From contig WELB01000164.1 of the NCBI GenBank assembly GCA_009602725.1, forward strand, positions 6,857-21,310: 14,454 nucleotides of DNA. The letters are read 5' to 3'. The stretch's first letter is position 1; every line of letters begins with the position of its first letter. The notes under the pieces are model-generated. The model saw only the letters and a list, made by a program, of their open reading frames with translations. It searched no databases and was not told where the DNA came from. Positions 1-9,026 of the stretch are shown in pieces. The stretch comes from Spirogloea muscicola. Its lineage: Eukaryota; Streptophyta; Zygnematophyceae; Spirogloeales; Spirogloeaceae. The position numbers were made by a program, and so were the translations under genes.

Positions 1-46
<46 letters not shown>

Positions 47-47
47 N
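1..47. repeat. poly(A) homopolymer plus ambiguous base at the window edge
   Basis: A single T is followed by 45 consecutive A and an N at 47, directly abutting receptor coding sequence. If the N is G, the dinucleotide AG would serve as a splice acceptor before the first visible exon. The run could be a true intronic homopolymer, but its position next to an unresolved base suggests an assembly or read-end artefact. The upstream exon(s) of the receptor cannot be recovered here. Confidence 0.8.
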
Positions 48-2816
48 CTTCATCGTGCTCTGCTACCTGCTCTTCCGCGACCTGCGCAAGTTCTCCTTCA
101 AGCTCGTCTTCTACCTCTCGCTCTCCGTGAGGCTACTCCTCCACCGCGCGCCTCCCCGAGCGGCGGAAACATCTCGTGGGATGATGCCTGCCTCGCGCTT
201 GCCTAGATTGCCGCATTGCTTCTGCCAAACTGGATGGCCTGCTTGCAGTGTGAGCGGGGTGCAGTGCTGATGTCGTTATCGATTACCTGCCGCAATGCGG
301 CACGTCTTTGATGTCAAAGCATTACGAATGCTGTTTGGTCATGGGAGCAGATTTGAGTAAATCCAAGCGCACTCATTGCCTGCAGGACATGCTCTGCAGC
401 TGCTTCAACATGCTAGGGTTGGCCACTCCTCCCTGCTCCTTTTGACGCGACGAGAGCTGGTTCCAATTGGCACGCTACGTTCGCGCCAGGGACTCGAGTC
501 CGGGCACAAAGCATCGGCTACGTCTACTGCTAGTGCACTTGCAGAATAGCAGGCCAACAAGTCACACATATGACTAAACGGTAGATTAGCTGTTTGCTGT
601 TACTGATTCCGATTGCACGTGACTTGCGAGTGTAGCTGCTCAATGGCTTGTGTGGCGATGTCAACTACAAATTTGTCCGACTCTGAAAGCTCAAAAAAGA
701 CCGCTGCAGGGACCCAGGCAATGGTGCGCTATGCTACATCCAAGGTTATGCTACCCAGTTCTTCTGGATTGCGTCGTTCCTGTGGACAACAAGCATTGCC
801 TTCACATTGCACCGTACGGTGGTGCGCCACCTTGCTGACGTAGAGCAGCTTGGTGCCTACTTCCATGCCTATGTGTGGGGTACGCTCAGTACCTTAAGTA
901 ATCTCCTTCATCTTGTCGCTGCTTGACCTTGGCATTGTGCTTCTGCATGTGTTGGTATCCAGTAGGTTTGTGCCTGCCATATATGCTGCATAAGAGATGC
1001 CTAGTCGAAAGCATGTCTTGGCATACTGAGCCTTGCTTCTGAGCTGTTGAGATATTTCTGATTGCAGGAACATCGCTCCTGATGACTGCAATCCCATTCA
1101 TTGGTAATGACTATGGGCCTGCTGGGGCTTGGTGTTGGATTCAGAATGAGAAAATGACTGGGAAGGTGCTACAATCCTCGAACCTTCATGACTGTACACG
1201 CACTTCCTCTAATTCAAGTTTGTTGCATGCCATGCCAGCAAGAAGTTGTTTGCTTGAAGCAGAGACTTGGCTAAGCAGTATGTTATACTTTTAGTTACAT
1301 CATGCAGCATGCTGCACAACAACTTGCTGCCATGCATCCCCTCTTTGGTGTTGATCAGCTTACTCTGGATTTTGCTGTCCCAACATCTCCTTGACGTCCT
1401 TCAGGTACTGCGATTTTTGACATTTTACATTCCCCTGTGGTCTGCTATCATATTCAATGGGACTGTTTACTACCAAGTCATACGCATGCTCAGCTTTGCA
1501 ACACGGGTATGTGAATCGGCTGCCATCACTTTTACTCGTCTGCCTACAGCATGGCGTGTTTAACAAAGTGTACAGCTGATATAGTATGTGATGATGCAAG
1601 TATGGGTGGTCCGTGCAAACGCTGAACTCTATGCTTCTCAGCTGCAATTGCACTCAATAAAGGCAGTCACTGTCTAGTGGCCTGCATTACTTGTCAGGCA
1701 TGAGCATGTCTGTTCTTTATGAAGTGGAAGCATGACTCAGCAGGTAGCACCTTACATGCGTATGATCTTTTCTCTGCAGATGGCTGCGGCCACGGCTGAC
1801 CGACAGAAGCAGGTTGAGATAAGGGCAGACATGAAGGTCAGAATCCATTCACGCTACTGCTCTGGCAAAGGTGCTTACGTGCTTATCTGGACAATTATAA
1901 GGACATTGTGTGCACTTCAAATACCTTACAAGTTCTTGTGAGATGTTGTCCCTCAAGCCCTGCCTGTCCCTCTTCTGCTCTCAGCAGTCTTTGCATACAT
2001 TGAATGTAGTGTCAATATTACTTTGCAATGTGTTTACTACACTAGCCTTGACAATTGAAGAGCTAGAATCTGCAGACTCTGAATCGGTTGGGTTACTACC
2101 CTCTCATTCTCATTGGCTCATGGACCTTCGGCACAATCAATCGCATCCACAACTTCATAGAACCTGATCGGCCTTTGTTTTGGCTTTATTGCTTACACTA
2201 CACTACAGCCGCTCTGATGGTAAGTTGCCACCATTCGTGCAGCAGAAAATTTACGTGCTGACGTACTTGTCACTAGCGCTATTTGACTGCTTGGTCTGAA
2301 GCACCATGAGCCCGGGCACTTGCAGGGCCTCTTCAACTCCATTGCATATGGCTTCAATGCTACTGTTCGGAGGACTTTGAGAGAGAAGCTCAGCTTGTGA
2401 GATACTACCCTCAGATTGTGATTGGAATGTCCAGCACTCAGATGTGTGCTTGCTGCCTCATCCTGGTTATTGCACTTGAGAAAGGGTGGTCATTTAGGAA
2501 CTAAAAACGTCCAAGCCAGTGCCTTTAGGAAATCCTATCAGGAAGTCCTTTGAGAAGGCCTATGCTAAGAATTCAGGAGAGCACAATGAACTCCTTTACA
2601 GCTGTGTACCTCTTGTCACTCTCCACATACATTGAGAACATGATCAGAAATTGGGATAGAAGCCGTCACGTCATATAATGTCAGGCCTTTTCTTTGAGGT
2701 GCAGGTACTGGCCAGATCACTTCCAATCTGGAGCAGCTCCACAGGCTCAATTTATCCGGCTGGACGAGGCCCTGGAAGAGGGAGGAGGCGTGGAGAGTGA
2801 AGAGGGCAAGTCATAA
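46..2816 (+). CDS. GCR1: GCR1-like seven-transmembrane receptor, 5' partial, nine exons
   Basis: Exons: 46-126, 386-417, 710-879, 1068-1165, 1405-1506, 1780-1836, 2076-2219, 2326-2396, 2705-2816 (TAA). All eight introns are GT-AG, and the exons total 867 nt in one frame, giving about 288 residues. The product matches plant GCR1 of the cAMP-receptor-like (Dicty_CAR) 7-TM family. Recognisable blocks are FIVLCYLLF, LRKFSFKLVFYLSLSDMLCS, ASFLWTT, AFTLHRTVVRH, the WCW of loop 2, RFLTFYIPLW, YYQVIRML, GYYPLILIGSW, FGTINRIHNFIEP and GLFNSIAYGFN. The family has been proposed to signal at the plasma membrane, and its coupling to G proteins is debated. The N-terminus and probably the start of TM1 are missing because the sequence runs into the poly(A)/N edge; the first codon (aNc) is uncertain. 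Exon 2 is only 32 nt. The C-terminal tail is acidic (LDEALEEGGG...SEEGKS). Identification rests on remembered homologues, not a search. Confidence 0.9.
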
Positions 2817-3355
2817 CCCTGGCCCCGCCTTGCCCAGACGGGGGTGTCATGCTCAATCCATCCCCAATCTGATGCAAGGCTTGTTCATACTTTGGTACAA
2901 TATTTTACACATCTTGAAGTATACACGTTAAGAGCATGTACAAATATGTGTGCTCCTACTTAGATCACCCATCCTACTTGCACCATGCAGTGGCGGTAGC
3001 CTTGTTCCATCAAGGTACGGCAGAGTATGCAGTCAGCCCTCTGCAGTGGTCTTGGCTAGTCACTGCCGAGTCATCTGCAGTTATCTTCGCTAGTCATGTC
3101 CAAGTCCAAAATCAGTTGGGGACATTGTTGGGGCACTGCTAGCCCAGTAGCTGTTGCGCTATAGGTCATTACAAGCTGGTGCATGTGGACATACCTGCAT
3201 GCTGAAATATTTGTCATGAAGTGCAGACAGCAGTCGCTTGCGACTGAAGAGCTTTGGAGGCCCAATCAGGTATGAGTCTTGTAAATATGGCCTCAGAGCA
3301 CATACACAAGATACAGTCATGCTTTTAGCTGTGATTACATTCGCCCCTTGAATGT
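2817..3355 (+). other. probable 3' UTR and intergenic stretch
   Basis: No open frame with recognisable protein content was seen on either strand. The first plus-strand TGTAA after the receptor stop is at 3280-3284, 464 nt downstream. Chlorophyte transcripts commonly use TGTAA as poly(A) signal and often have 3' UTRs of several hundred bases, so the receptor transcript may end near 3.3 kb. A five-base motif is weak evidence on its own. Confidence 0.4.
3280..3284 (+). promoter_or_regulatory. candidate poly(A) signal TGTAA for the receptor gene
   Basis: This is the first TGTAA downstream of the TAA stop at 2814-2816. The motif is the standard green-algal polyadenylation signal. The distance fits algal 3' UTR lengths, but chance occurrence is quite likely. 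Confidence 0.3.
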
Positions 3356-4130
3356 GTGGCCATTAGCACAAGTCTTCCCTTGGGAAGGGTGGTTGCAAGG
3401 AGGCAAAGTGAGCGCGACTCGCTCCCGGCAGCCAGCCTAGCAACCGCACGCGACACGGTCCGAGGTTGTACAATTGGAAAGCATTTGCACCATTGTACGT
3501 GGATTTTAGGTCGTTTATGTGCAGGTTGGGTGATGGAACAGTAGCAAGCAGTATTGTCCGAGAAGAAGCTATTACTTGACATTGTGGGCATGCAACCTGG
3601 TGGAGGACCACGGGCCCTGGTCGACGTTGTTGTTACGGAGGCGTATAAAGGTCCAGCATCGACACACATCGCTGGTCATGTAGTGGGCGGTGCAGAACAA
3701 AGAAAACAGCGGCACTACTCCGATTACCCTCAATGCGATCAGCTCCTGCCAGCGGCAATCGACATCTTTGGCTGTCTGGGTCCTCCTTTCCACACTGTCC
3801 TTTAAACCATTGCCAATCAAGGCTACACTCAACGTGCAGATGTGTTTCCGGCTGAGATGGGCTTGCCAGCTGCATATCTGTCGCTCTTGCGATGACGAGT
3901 TTCAGCCTGTTTGCAGCGTGCTCAGGCTAGTGCCTGGCACCAGAAAGGTGGGCGAGCTCTAGTAGGTGGCAGAAGGGCTTCATTTTTGGCATTTAGTGTT
4001 CATGCATCCATTAGTGACCTTTATGTTTTGACCCGTGGTTACTGAGCGGGTCAATCTGCTGTAATTATGTAGATCTTCAGATGTGCTTGCTTATGTAATT
4101 GGCCATTTGGCCTACTTTTGTTTCATACAC
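3356..4130 (+). mobile_element. decayed C-terminal remnant of a LINE-like retrotransposon, copy A
   Basis: One plus-strand frame reads from about 3356 to 4045, broken by TAG 3542-3544, TAA 3803-3805 and TGA 3893-3895, with the natural end at TGA 4043-4045. Between stops the protein resembles the region after the reverse transcriptase in LINE-type elements. It has a DVVVTEAYKG strand, then AGHVVGGAEQRKQRHY, then LLPAAIDIFGCLGP, then a basic RVSACLQRAQA helix. That pattern (DVxV..P, AE..K..KY, P.AxExFGxLG, LS..LQR.N/A) is recalled from family knowledge; no search was run. The last part aligns residue for residue with the minus-strand fragment at 4690-5014, and DNA similarity continues about 85 nt past the stop. 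No RT catalytic motif is present, so this is a 5'-truncated dead copy. The exact 5' boundary is unclear. Confidence 0.6.
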
Positions 4131-4141
4131 ACGATATTTCT

Positions 4142-4194
4142 TATCAAGAGCAGCCCTTGCCCCCATTGGGAGTGCCACTTCCCTATCAAGAGCA
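4142..4194. repeat. 11-bp direct repeat TATCAAGAGCA, two copies
   Basis: Exact copies lie at 4142-4152 and 4184-4194, 42 bp apart start to start, just beyond the 3' end of retrotransposon copy A. They could be a tail repeat of the element or a duplication left by an insertion. The matching 5' boundary needed to call a target-site duplication was not seen. Confidence 0.5.
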
Positions 4195-4264
4195 ACTGAA
4201 GTTAGACGCTTTAGGGGCTTACTAAGCACAATACAGTGAACAGCTCATCCAATACAAGGTCGTA

Positions 4265-4279
4265 GCTGGAAAGGCCAGC
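4265..4279 (-). repeat. hairpin module copy 1
   Basis: A short stem-loop: GCTGG (4265-4269), five-base loop, CCAGC (4275-4279). It is followed at 4298-4317 by a CCAAAGAGC...GCC segment that is also found after hairpin copy 3. Orientation is assigned relative to copy 4, which I call plus. Confidence 0.4.
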
Positions 4280-4422
4280 CCAGATTGAATTGACCAGGTC
4301 CAAAGAGCCGAAAGGCGCCTAGAGCATACAGCTATGCACGAAAGACTACAGCGGCGGGGAGCTTAGGGACCCCGAGTTAGCAGCAGCAAGTCGGAGTAAC
4401 TTGCAGCTGGAAAGAAGAGAAG

Positions 4423-4480
4423 AAAGTGCTCGCCCATTGAGAATAGGGGCTGGAACAACCAGCCCGAAAAAGAATGAACA
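4423..4480 (-). repeat. hairpin module copy 2
   Basis: A perfect 7-bp stem GGGCTGG/CCAGCCC (4447-4453 and 4459-4465) with a five-base loop. On the left it is flanked by GAAAGTGCTCGCCCAT, which matches GAAAGAGCTCGCCCAT next to copy 3. On the right it is flanked by an A-rich stretch, as in copy 3. Loop length differs between copies while the stem is retained, so this is not a conserved reading frame. Confidence 0.6.
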
Positions 4481-4689
4481 GAGTACCAGAAGGGGGCCAG
4501 GGGAAGCGCTAAGAAACAGAAACAAAGCAGCTACGAGACACTCAGTAACCCCTGCTAAGCAGCCGCAGATCAGAGATGCTGGGCTCCTGGAAGTGGGTCC
4601 CCTGGCCAGAGCCAGAGGCAGCAGCGAGGTGCTCTGCCGGCACAAAGGTGCAGCGCCCGGGCCATGGACCTCTGCAGCGAGAAAAAATG

Positions 4690-5014
4690 CGTGTATATTA
4701 AGAGATGGGGAGGCCATGTGTGGCCAAGTACAAAGGCAAGCACATCGGACAAATGTACGTCACCTGCTGCTAAGCTGACCCGCTCAGTAACCACGAGTCA
4801 GCACATAGAGGTCGCTAGCTGACGCTCGAATACCGGACGGCAATTGACTAGCTCTTGTGCCAGCAGCTAAGGCTCGACCAGCTTTCTGATGCAGAGCATA
4901 CGCCTGAGCTCGTTGCAGACAGGTTGACACTCGACGTCGCAGAAATGACAGATAGGCTGCCGGCATACCCATCTGGGCTGGGAGCATATCCGCAGCGAGA
5001 CGGCCAGGCGCATT
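4690..5014 (-). mobile_element. LINE-like C-terminal fragment, copy B, inverted relative to copy A
   Basis: Read on the minus strand, an open frame without internal stops runs from the AAT codon at 5014 to TGA at 4786-4784. It aligns without gaps with 3815-4045 of copy A. Over the last 49 residues about 35 are identical, including CLQRAQA, HQK, GRAL and the final SDLYVLTRGY. Most single-base differences are in third positions. A run of nearly identical DNA (GTGGTTACTGAGCGGGTCA) spans the stop, and similarity continues through GATGTGCTTGC and TTGGCCA to about 4715. Upstream of 5014 the two copies lose similarity, so B is a short truncated piece. The family name is inferred from copy A. Confidence 0.55.
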
Positions 5015-5149
5015 CGATACACTTGCGCCAGCGACCCGGCTGCAGGGAAGTCAACCGGCTCTCCATGGAAGCGCCGGGCGATGGTGTGGCGGGCGAGCTG
5101 GAAAAGAGGCAAGTTACCCCGACTAGACCCAGAAGCAGCAGCCACAGCA

Positions 5150-5240
5150 GAAGAAAGAGCTCGCCCATAGAAGAGAGGGGCTGGCAGAAGCCAGCCAAAA
5201 AAGAAAGGACAAAATCCAAAGAGCTACAACAGGTGCCGAA
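5150..5240 (-). repeat. hairpin module copy 3
   Basis: The stem GGCTGGC/GCCAGCC (5179-5185 and 5190-5196) has a four-base loop. The left flank CTCGCCCAT is shared with copy 2. The right flank TCCAAAGAGC and AGGTGCC is shared with copy 1. It lies immediately upstream, in the minus direction, of LINE fragment B. Confidence 0.6.
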
Positions 5241-5379
5241 AAGAAGGGAAACACACAGTTAGGCATCTAGACAACTAGACATGACGAAAACACAGGAAGC
5301 TCAATACCCGCGGGTGAGCAACATACGCGCGGTCAATACATTCGCCAGCGCTTTCTTTTCTATGCCCCTTCGACCTTTG

Positions 5380-5465
5380 TTCATTCCTTTAGGGCCGGCC
5401 TCTGCCAGCCCCTCTTCTCTTTGTACTTGGCCATTTAGCCTTCGTATCTTTCAAGTACACGAAAT
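5380..5465 (+). repeat. hairpin module copy 4 fused to a LINE 3' segment
   Basis: The stem GGGCCGG/CCAGCCC (5392-5398 and 5405-5411) has one C-A mismatch. The shared TTCATTC arm lies to its left and CCCCTCTTCTC to its right. It runs straight into TTTGTACTTGGCCATTTAG (5420-5438), the segment that follows the stop codon in LINE copies A (about 4095) and B (about 4735, minus). The combination lies about 170-250 bp upstream of the RAE1 start codon. Confidence 0.5.
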
Positions 5466-5636
5466 TCATCTTCTCTATGGACGTGCAATTTCTACTTTTT
5501 ATATGTCACCGATATCTCCCATGCTCAATGTCCAACTTCTGATTACAAAACTGCAGTCGTTGGGAACCTGGGCCTCTTCTCATGACCTAGGCCAGCAGCC
5601 GGCCCCGCCGGCGGCCGCGGCGGCGGCGGCGGCGGC
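5466..5636 (+). promoter_or_regulatory. RAE1 proximal upstream region with GGC-repeat 5' UTR
   Basis: There is no TATA box that I would defend. The last 30 or so bases before the ATG are almost pure GGC/GCC, ending in six GGC units flush with the ATG at 5637. A TGGGCC element at 5569-5574 resembles plant site II-type promoter words, but this is weak. A 5' UTR of this base composition would be strongly structured. Confidence 0.35.
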
Positions 5637-8600
5637 ATGGCGGCCTTCGGCACCCTGACGACGACGGCGAGCCACAATCCCAACAAGAGCTTCGAGGTGA
5701 GGGGCGCGTCATCGGGGACCCGGGCCCGACGGCGAGGCAAGGCCGGCAGGCAATGGCCGGCGCAGGCCATTGCCAAGCGGCGGCGGCGGCGGCGGCGGCT
5801 GAGCCGCGCCGCTGGCGGGGGCGCCGCAGGTGGCGTCGCCGCCGGCCGACGGCATCTCCAGCCTGAGCTTCAGCCCCAAGGCCAACTATCTCGTGGCCAC
5901 GTCGTGGGACAACCAGGCAAGCGGTTTGGGGGTTAGGGTATGGGTTTTAGGATCATGGCGCAGACTAGCGCCACGACTTGCTGCGCCATGGCCGCCGCGC
6001 AGCCCCGACTGCCGGGTTTTGTTGCTGATTAGAAATTCATTAGTAACTGGAAAGCAGTAGTCTTCGGTTACCAACAAGCCTACGGAAGAATGGGTTTAAG
6101 ATTGCTGCCTCGGCAGCCCAGTTGGAGCTCAGACTGGCTCGGGCTCCGTCTTTGCTCGCGCTGCTGAGCGCAGGTGCGGTGCTGGGAGATCCAGGCCACC
6201 GGCGGCAGCGTCCCCAAGGCCGTGATTTCGCATGACCAGCCGGTGAGCGGCTGCCCACGTCAGTGCAAGGCTTGCTTGGTTTGCTTGCAGCGGCGCTACT
6301 AAGAGGCAGTGGCAGTGGCAGCAAGTCTGTTACTGTAGAATCACCAGCTCGGCAGCCACAAGCTCGCACTACAATACTGGGCTGTATGGTTGGATCAGGG
6401 TTCTGCATGCAGAGTCGGAAAGCTGTCCTGCTGCCTGTCAAGCGGGGTGCCGCTCGTGGTACAAGCCTTGAATCTGCCGTGTGTCTGTGGGAGCATGCAG
6501 TGTTGTGATAGTGCTCTTTGTAACCTCGTCCGACTTGGTGGGCACTGCGCCAGGTACTGTGCTCGGCATGGAAGGACGACGGCACGACCGTGTTCTCGGG
6601 CGGTTGCGACAAGCAGGCGAAGATGTGGCCGCTGCTGGCGGGCGGGCAGGCTGTGACGGTGGGCATGCACGACTTGCCTATAAAGGACATCGCATGGATA
6701 CCGGAGATGAGCCTCCTCGTGACGGGGAGCTGGGACAAGACCATCAAGTAAGGTCCACCAGCTTTGAAGTTCCACAACAACAACTTAACTTGGTCCCAGT
6801 AGGCAGTACTGTCAACTGTCATGGAATATAGCTCTGACGAGCTGCATTACTGCGAGTGCTGTCCCCATTATCATAGGGACAGAGGCTAGTGGGCCGCCAG
6901 TAATTCTTTATTCTGCCGAGAGATCAAGTAGGGGCAGTGTGCGTCAGGACCTTTACAAGAAGTGGTGAAAGGATGCATGCACTAGCTTGTGGATCCTGAA
7001 TCAGGCATCCGTGACTTATACGGCGTTGTTGAGCACGGAGCCTCAGTTGGGCTGGTCATAGAGCTCCAGGCTTCTGCTTAAAACTGCCAGATTGTGGATA
7101 CTTTTTTATGATTTCTTAGAGTCCATTCACAATCTCCAAACGTACCTCTACTGGTAGCTCAGAGGCTGCACTTCACTGTTGCGACCTGCAGGTACTGGGA
7201 CCTGAGGCAGCCAACCGCAGCGCACACGCAACCGCTGCCGGATCGTGTCTATGACTTCAGCGTGAAGCACCCTCTCATGGTTGTGGCAACAGCAGATCGC
7301 AACATCGTTGTCTTCAACCTTGCCTCACCACAGGTGTGTCATGGTCCTCATTGCTGATGCTTGTTAGTAGACATTTGCTTCGGATATTGCATCATGGTCA
7401 GCTCCAGCACTCCAATGCAGCTTGCTTGGAATGTGGTTGGTCTTCCGGCCTAGTCCGATGTGCAAAGGCGCCCTCCTGAGCTGTTAAATCAACTTGCTAA
7501 GTCACCCCTGAATTTGACCTTGACATGCTAGCTGCAACCGTGAGTTCAGACCGAGTACAAGAGAGTGCAGTCGCCTCTGAAGTACCAGACGCGGTGCGTG
7601 TCCACGTTCCCAGACAAGCAGGGCTTTCTGGTGAAGTACCAGGCCATGCTCAGATTCCTCATATTGGTTGTTCCGCACTGCTTCGAGTGGCTTTTCTAGA
7701 TCCTGGCGTTCAGACTTATGTGAATGACTTCCTAGTTGAGCCTCCTCTGTCTGGGGATTGCTTCATTCTTATCTGCCTGCAGGTTGGATCCATTGAAGGG
7801 CGTGTAGCCGTGCAGCACATTGACGACTCTCAGCAGAGCAAGAACTTCACATTCAAGTGCCACCGGGACGGGAATGACATCTATGCCGTCAATACGATCG
7901 ACTTCCACCCGGTGCGTGCAGCTAGCAGGGCTGATGGGTCTACTAGTAATAATTCAAGACTGTCTTCAATTCTAAAGTCATTCTTGATTTGGTGTGCAGC
8001 TTCTTGATCTGCCCCACAACATGCGCCTCTCAGAAATGGGTCTGTTGTATGCATGTGTTGCATTCCTGCAGGTTCATGGGACTTTTGCTACTGCTGGATC
8101 AGATGGCGCCTACAACTTCTGGGACAAGGACAGCAAGCAGCGCCTCAAGGTATGCACCAACAAGCCATCACCAATAGGTCGCCGAACTTTCGAACATGCT
8201 TGCGTGCTTGCCAGGAGCTTTAGCTCAACATCACCAGGCGCTTGCTGCATTATGGAGCCTCTCAGCACACTGAAACGGCTGCCGTGCAAAATTGTAATCG
8301 CAATCTGCGGACCTTTTACGAGCGTGGTCACTTGGTTGTTGTCCAATCGACACCGTCGCCTGCAGGCCATGCAGCGGTGCAACCAGCCCATTCCATGCAG
8401 CAGCTTCAATAGCGACGGCACAATATACGCCTATGCGGTGCGAGTCCGTTTGAGTACAGAAGGAGTCAGGTCGCTTTGCGTTGTAGTTTATGTTACTGTG
8501 TGCAGACGACCCAGTCTCGTGCCACACCGGTGTTGCAATATGACATTGCCAGCTCCTGCATGGAAACACATCACCAATTCACCGGAATTTGCATGTGCAA

Positions 8601-9026
8601 CTTGTAACAGCTACATAAACATGGTTGTCAGCAGAGCGCATGAATGCTTATAAATTGATTTGCATCCATGCTTGGCGTAGGTGAGCTATGACTGGAGCAG
8701 GGGAGCCGAGAACCACAACCCGGCCGCGGCCAAGAATTACATCCTGCTGCACCCAACACAGGCATGGATTGTTGCTTCAAACTCTGCACCTTTCCCTGCT
8801 GTTGCAGGGCTAGGTAGGAGTTGGCTGTTGAGACGACAATCGCTTTTCTTGGAACATGGCTGAGCAGCTTAGGTGGCAGCTTCTGTGCCGAGCCCACAGC
8901 AACCAAGCCAGTTGATTTGATGCTGCCAATATGACATTCTGCTCCTTACACTGGCTGCCCGGCTATGCTGACCAGGATGCCGAAGTAAAGGCCAAGGCGA
9001 AGACTGCTAGCACTGGCCGGCGGTGA
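5637..9026 (+). CDS. RAE1: RAE1/Gle2 mRNA-export WD40 protein, complete, eleven exons
   Basis: Exons: 5637-5696, 5830-5916, 6174-6242, 6554-6747, 7192-7333, 7550-7630, 7783-7911, 8072-8149, 8366-8437, 8681-8761, 8976-9026 (TGA). These sum to 1044 nt, or 347 residues, which is the usual RAE1 length. The product is a WD40 beta-propeller that binds the Nup98 GLEBS motif at the nuclear pore, promotes mRNA export and, in several eukaryotes, acts at the mitotic spindle. Diagnostic blocks are the N-terminal SFEV, ISSLSFSP, YLVATSWDNQVRCWE, VFSGGCDKQAKMW, HDLPIKDIAW, LVTGSWDKTIKYWDLRQP, PDRVYDFSVKHPLMVVATAD, SIEGRVAVQ, FKCHRD, DIYAVNTIDFHP, FATAGSDG, FNSDGTIYAYAVSYDWSRG and the tail after HPTQ. The ATG at 5637 is chosen because the family N-terminus starts there and GGC repeats precede it. 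Introns 2 and 10 have GC donors (CAG|GC); the rest are GT-AG. Confidence 0.95.
5928..5951 (+). repeat. degenerate telomere-like motif in RAE1 intron 2
   Basis: Just inside the GC-donor intron the sequence reads GGGGGTTAGGGTATGGGTTT followed by TAGG. It contains one GGTTAGGGT and one GGGTTTTAGG word, similar to algal TTTAGGG or TTTTAGGG telomere units. It is too short and imperfect to be a telomere remnant with certainty. Confidence 0.35.

Noticed and set aside
470-530. tRNA-like GTTCGCGCC...GAGTCC stretch in receptor intron 2
   Set aside because: No acceptor stem or anticodon arm could be folded by eye, and the A and B boxes do not space correctly.
3843-3962. Cys-rich peptide (CxxxxxCxxCDxE...QPVC) shared by both LINE copies, looking like a zinc finger
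   Set aside because: In this frame many differences fall at second codon positions and change residues, whereas the neighbouring frame shows mostly synonymous change. The Cys-rich reading is a shadow frame.
3554-4786. The whole 3.5-5.0 kb block as one DNA transposon with long terminal inverted repeats
   Set aside because: The inverted similarity is coding sequence of a retroelement tail with a stop codon and 3' UTR, the outer ends do not match, and no transposase was seen. Two separate insertions explain it better.
4346-5262. Overlapping open frames of 92-135 codons on both strands in the repeat block
   Set aside because: Apart from the LINE fragment frame, these shift register between repeat copies and run through hairpin stems, so they are unlikely to encode proteins.
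6040-6822. 260-codon minus-strand open frame, the longest in the window
   Set aside because: It is antisense to RAE1 exons 3 and 4 and their introns, has no recognisable motifs, and the plus-strand exons have clear homology and splice sites.
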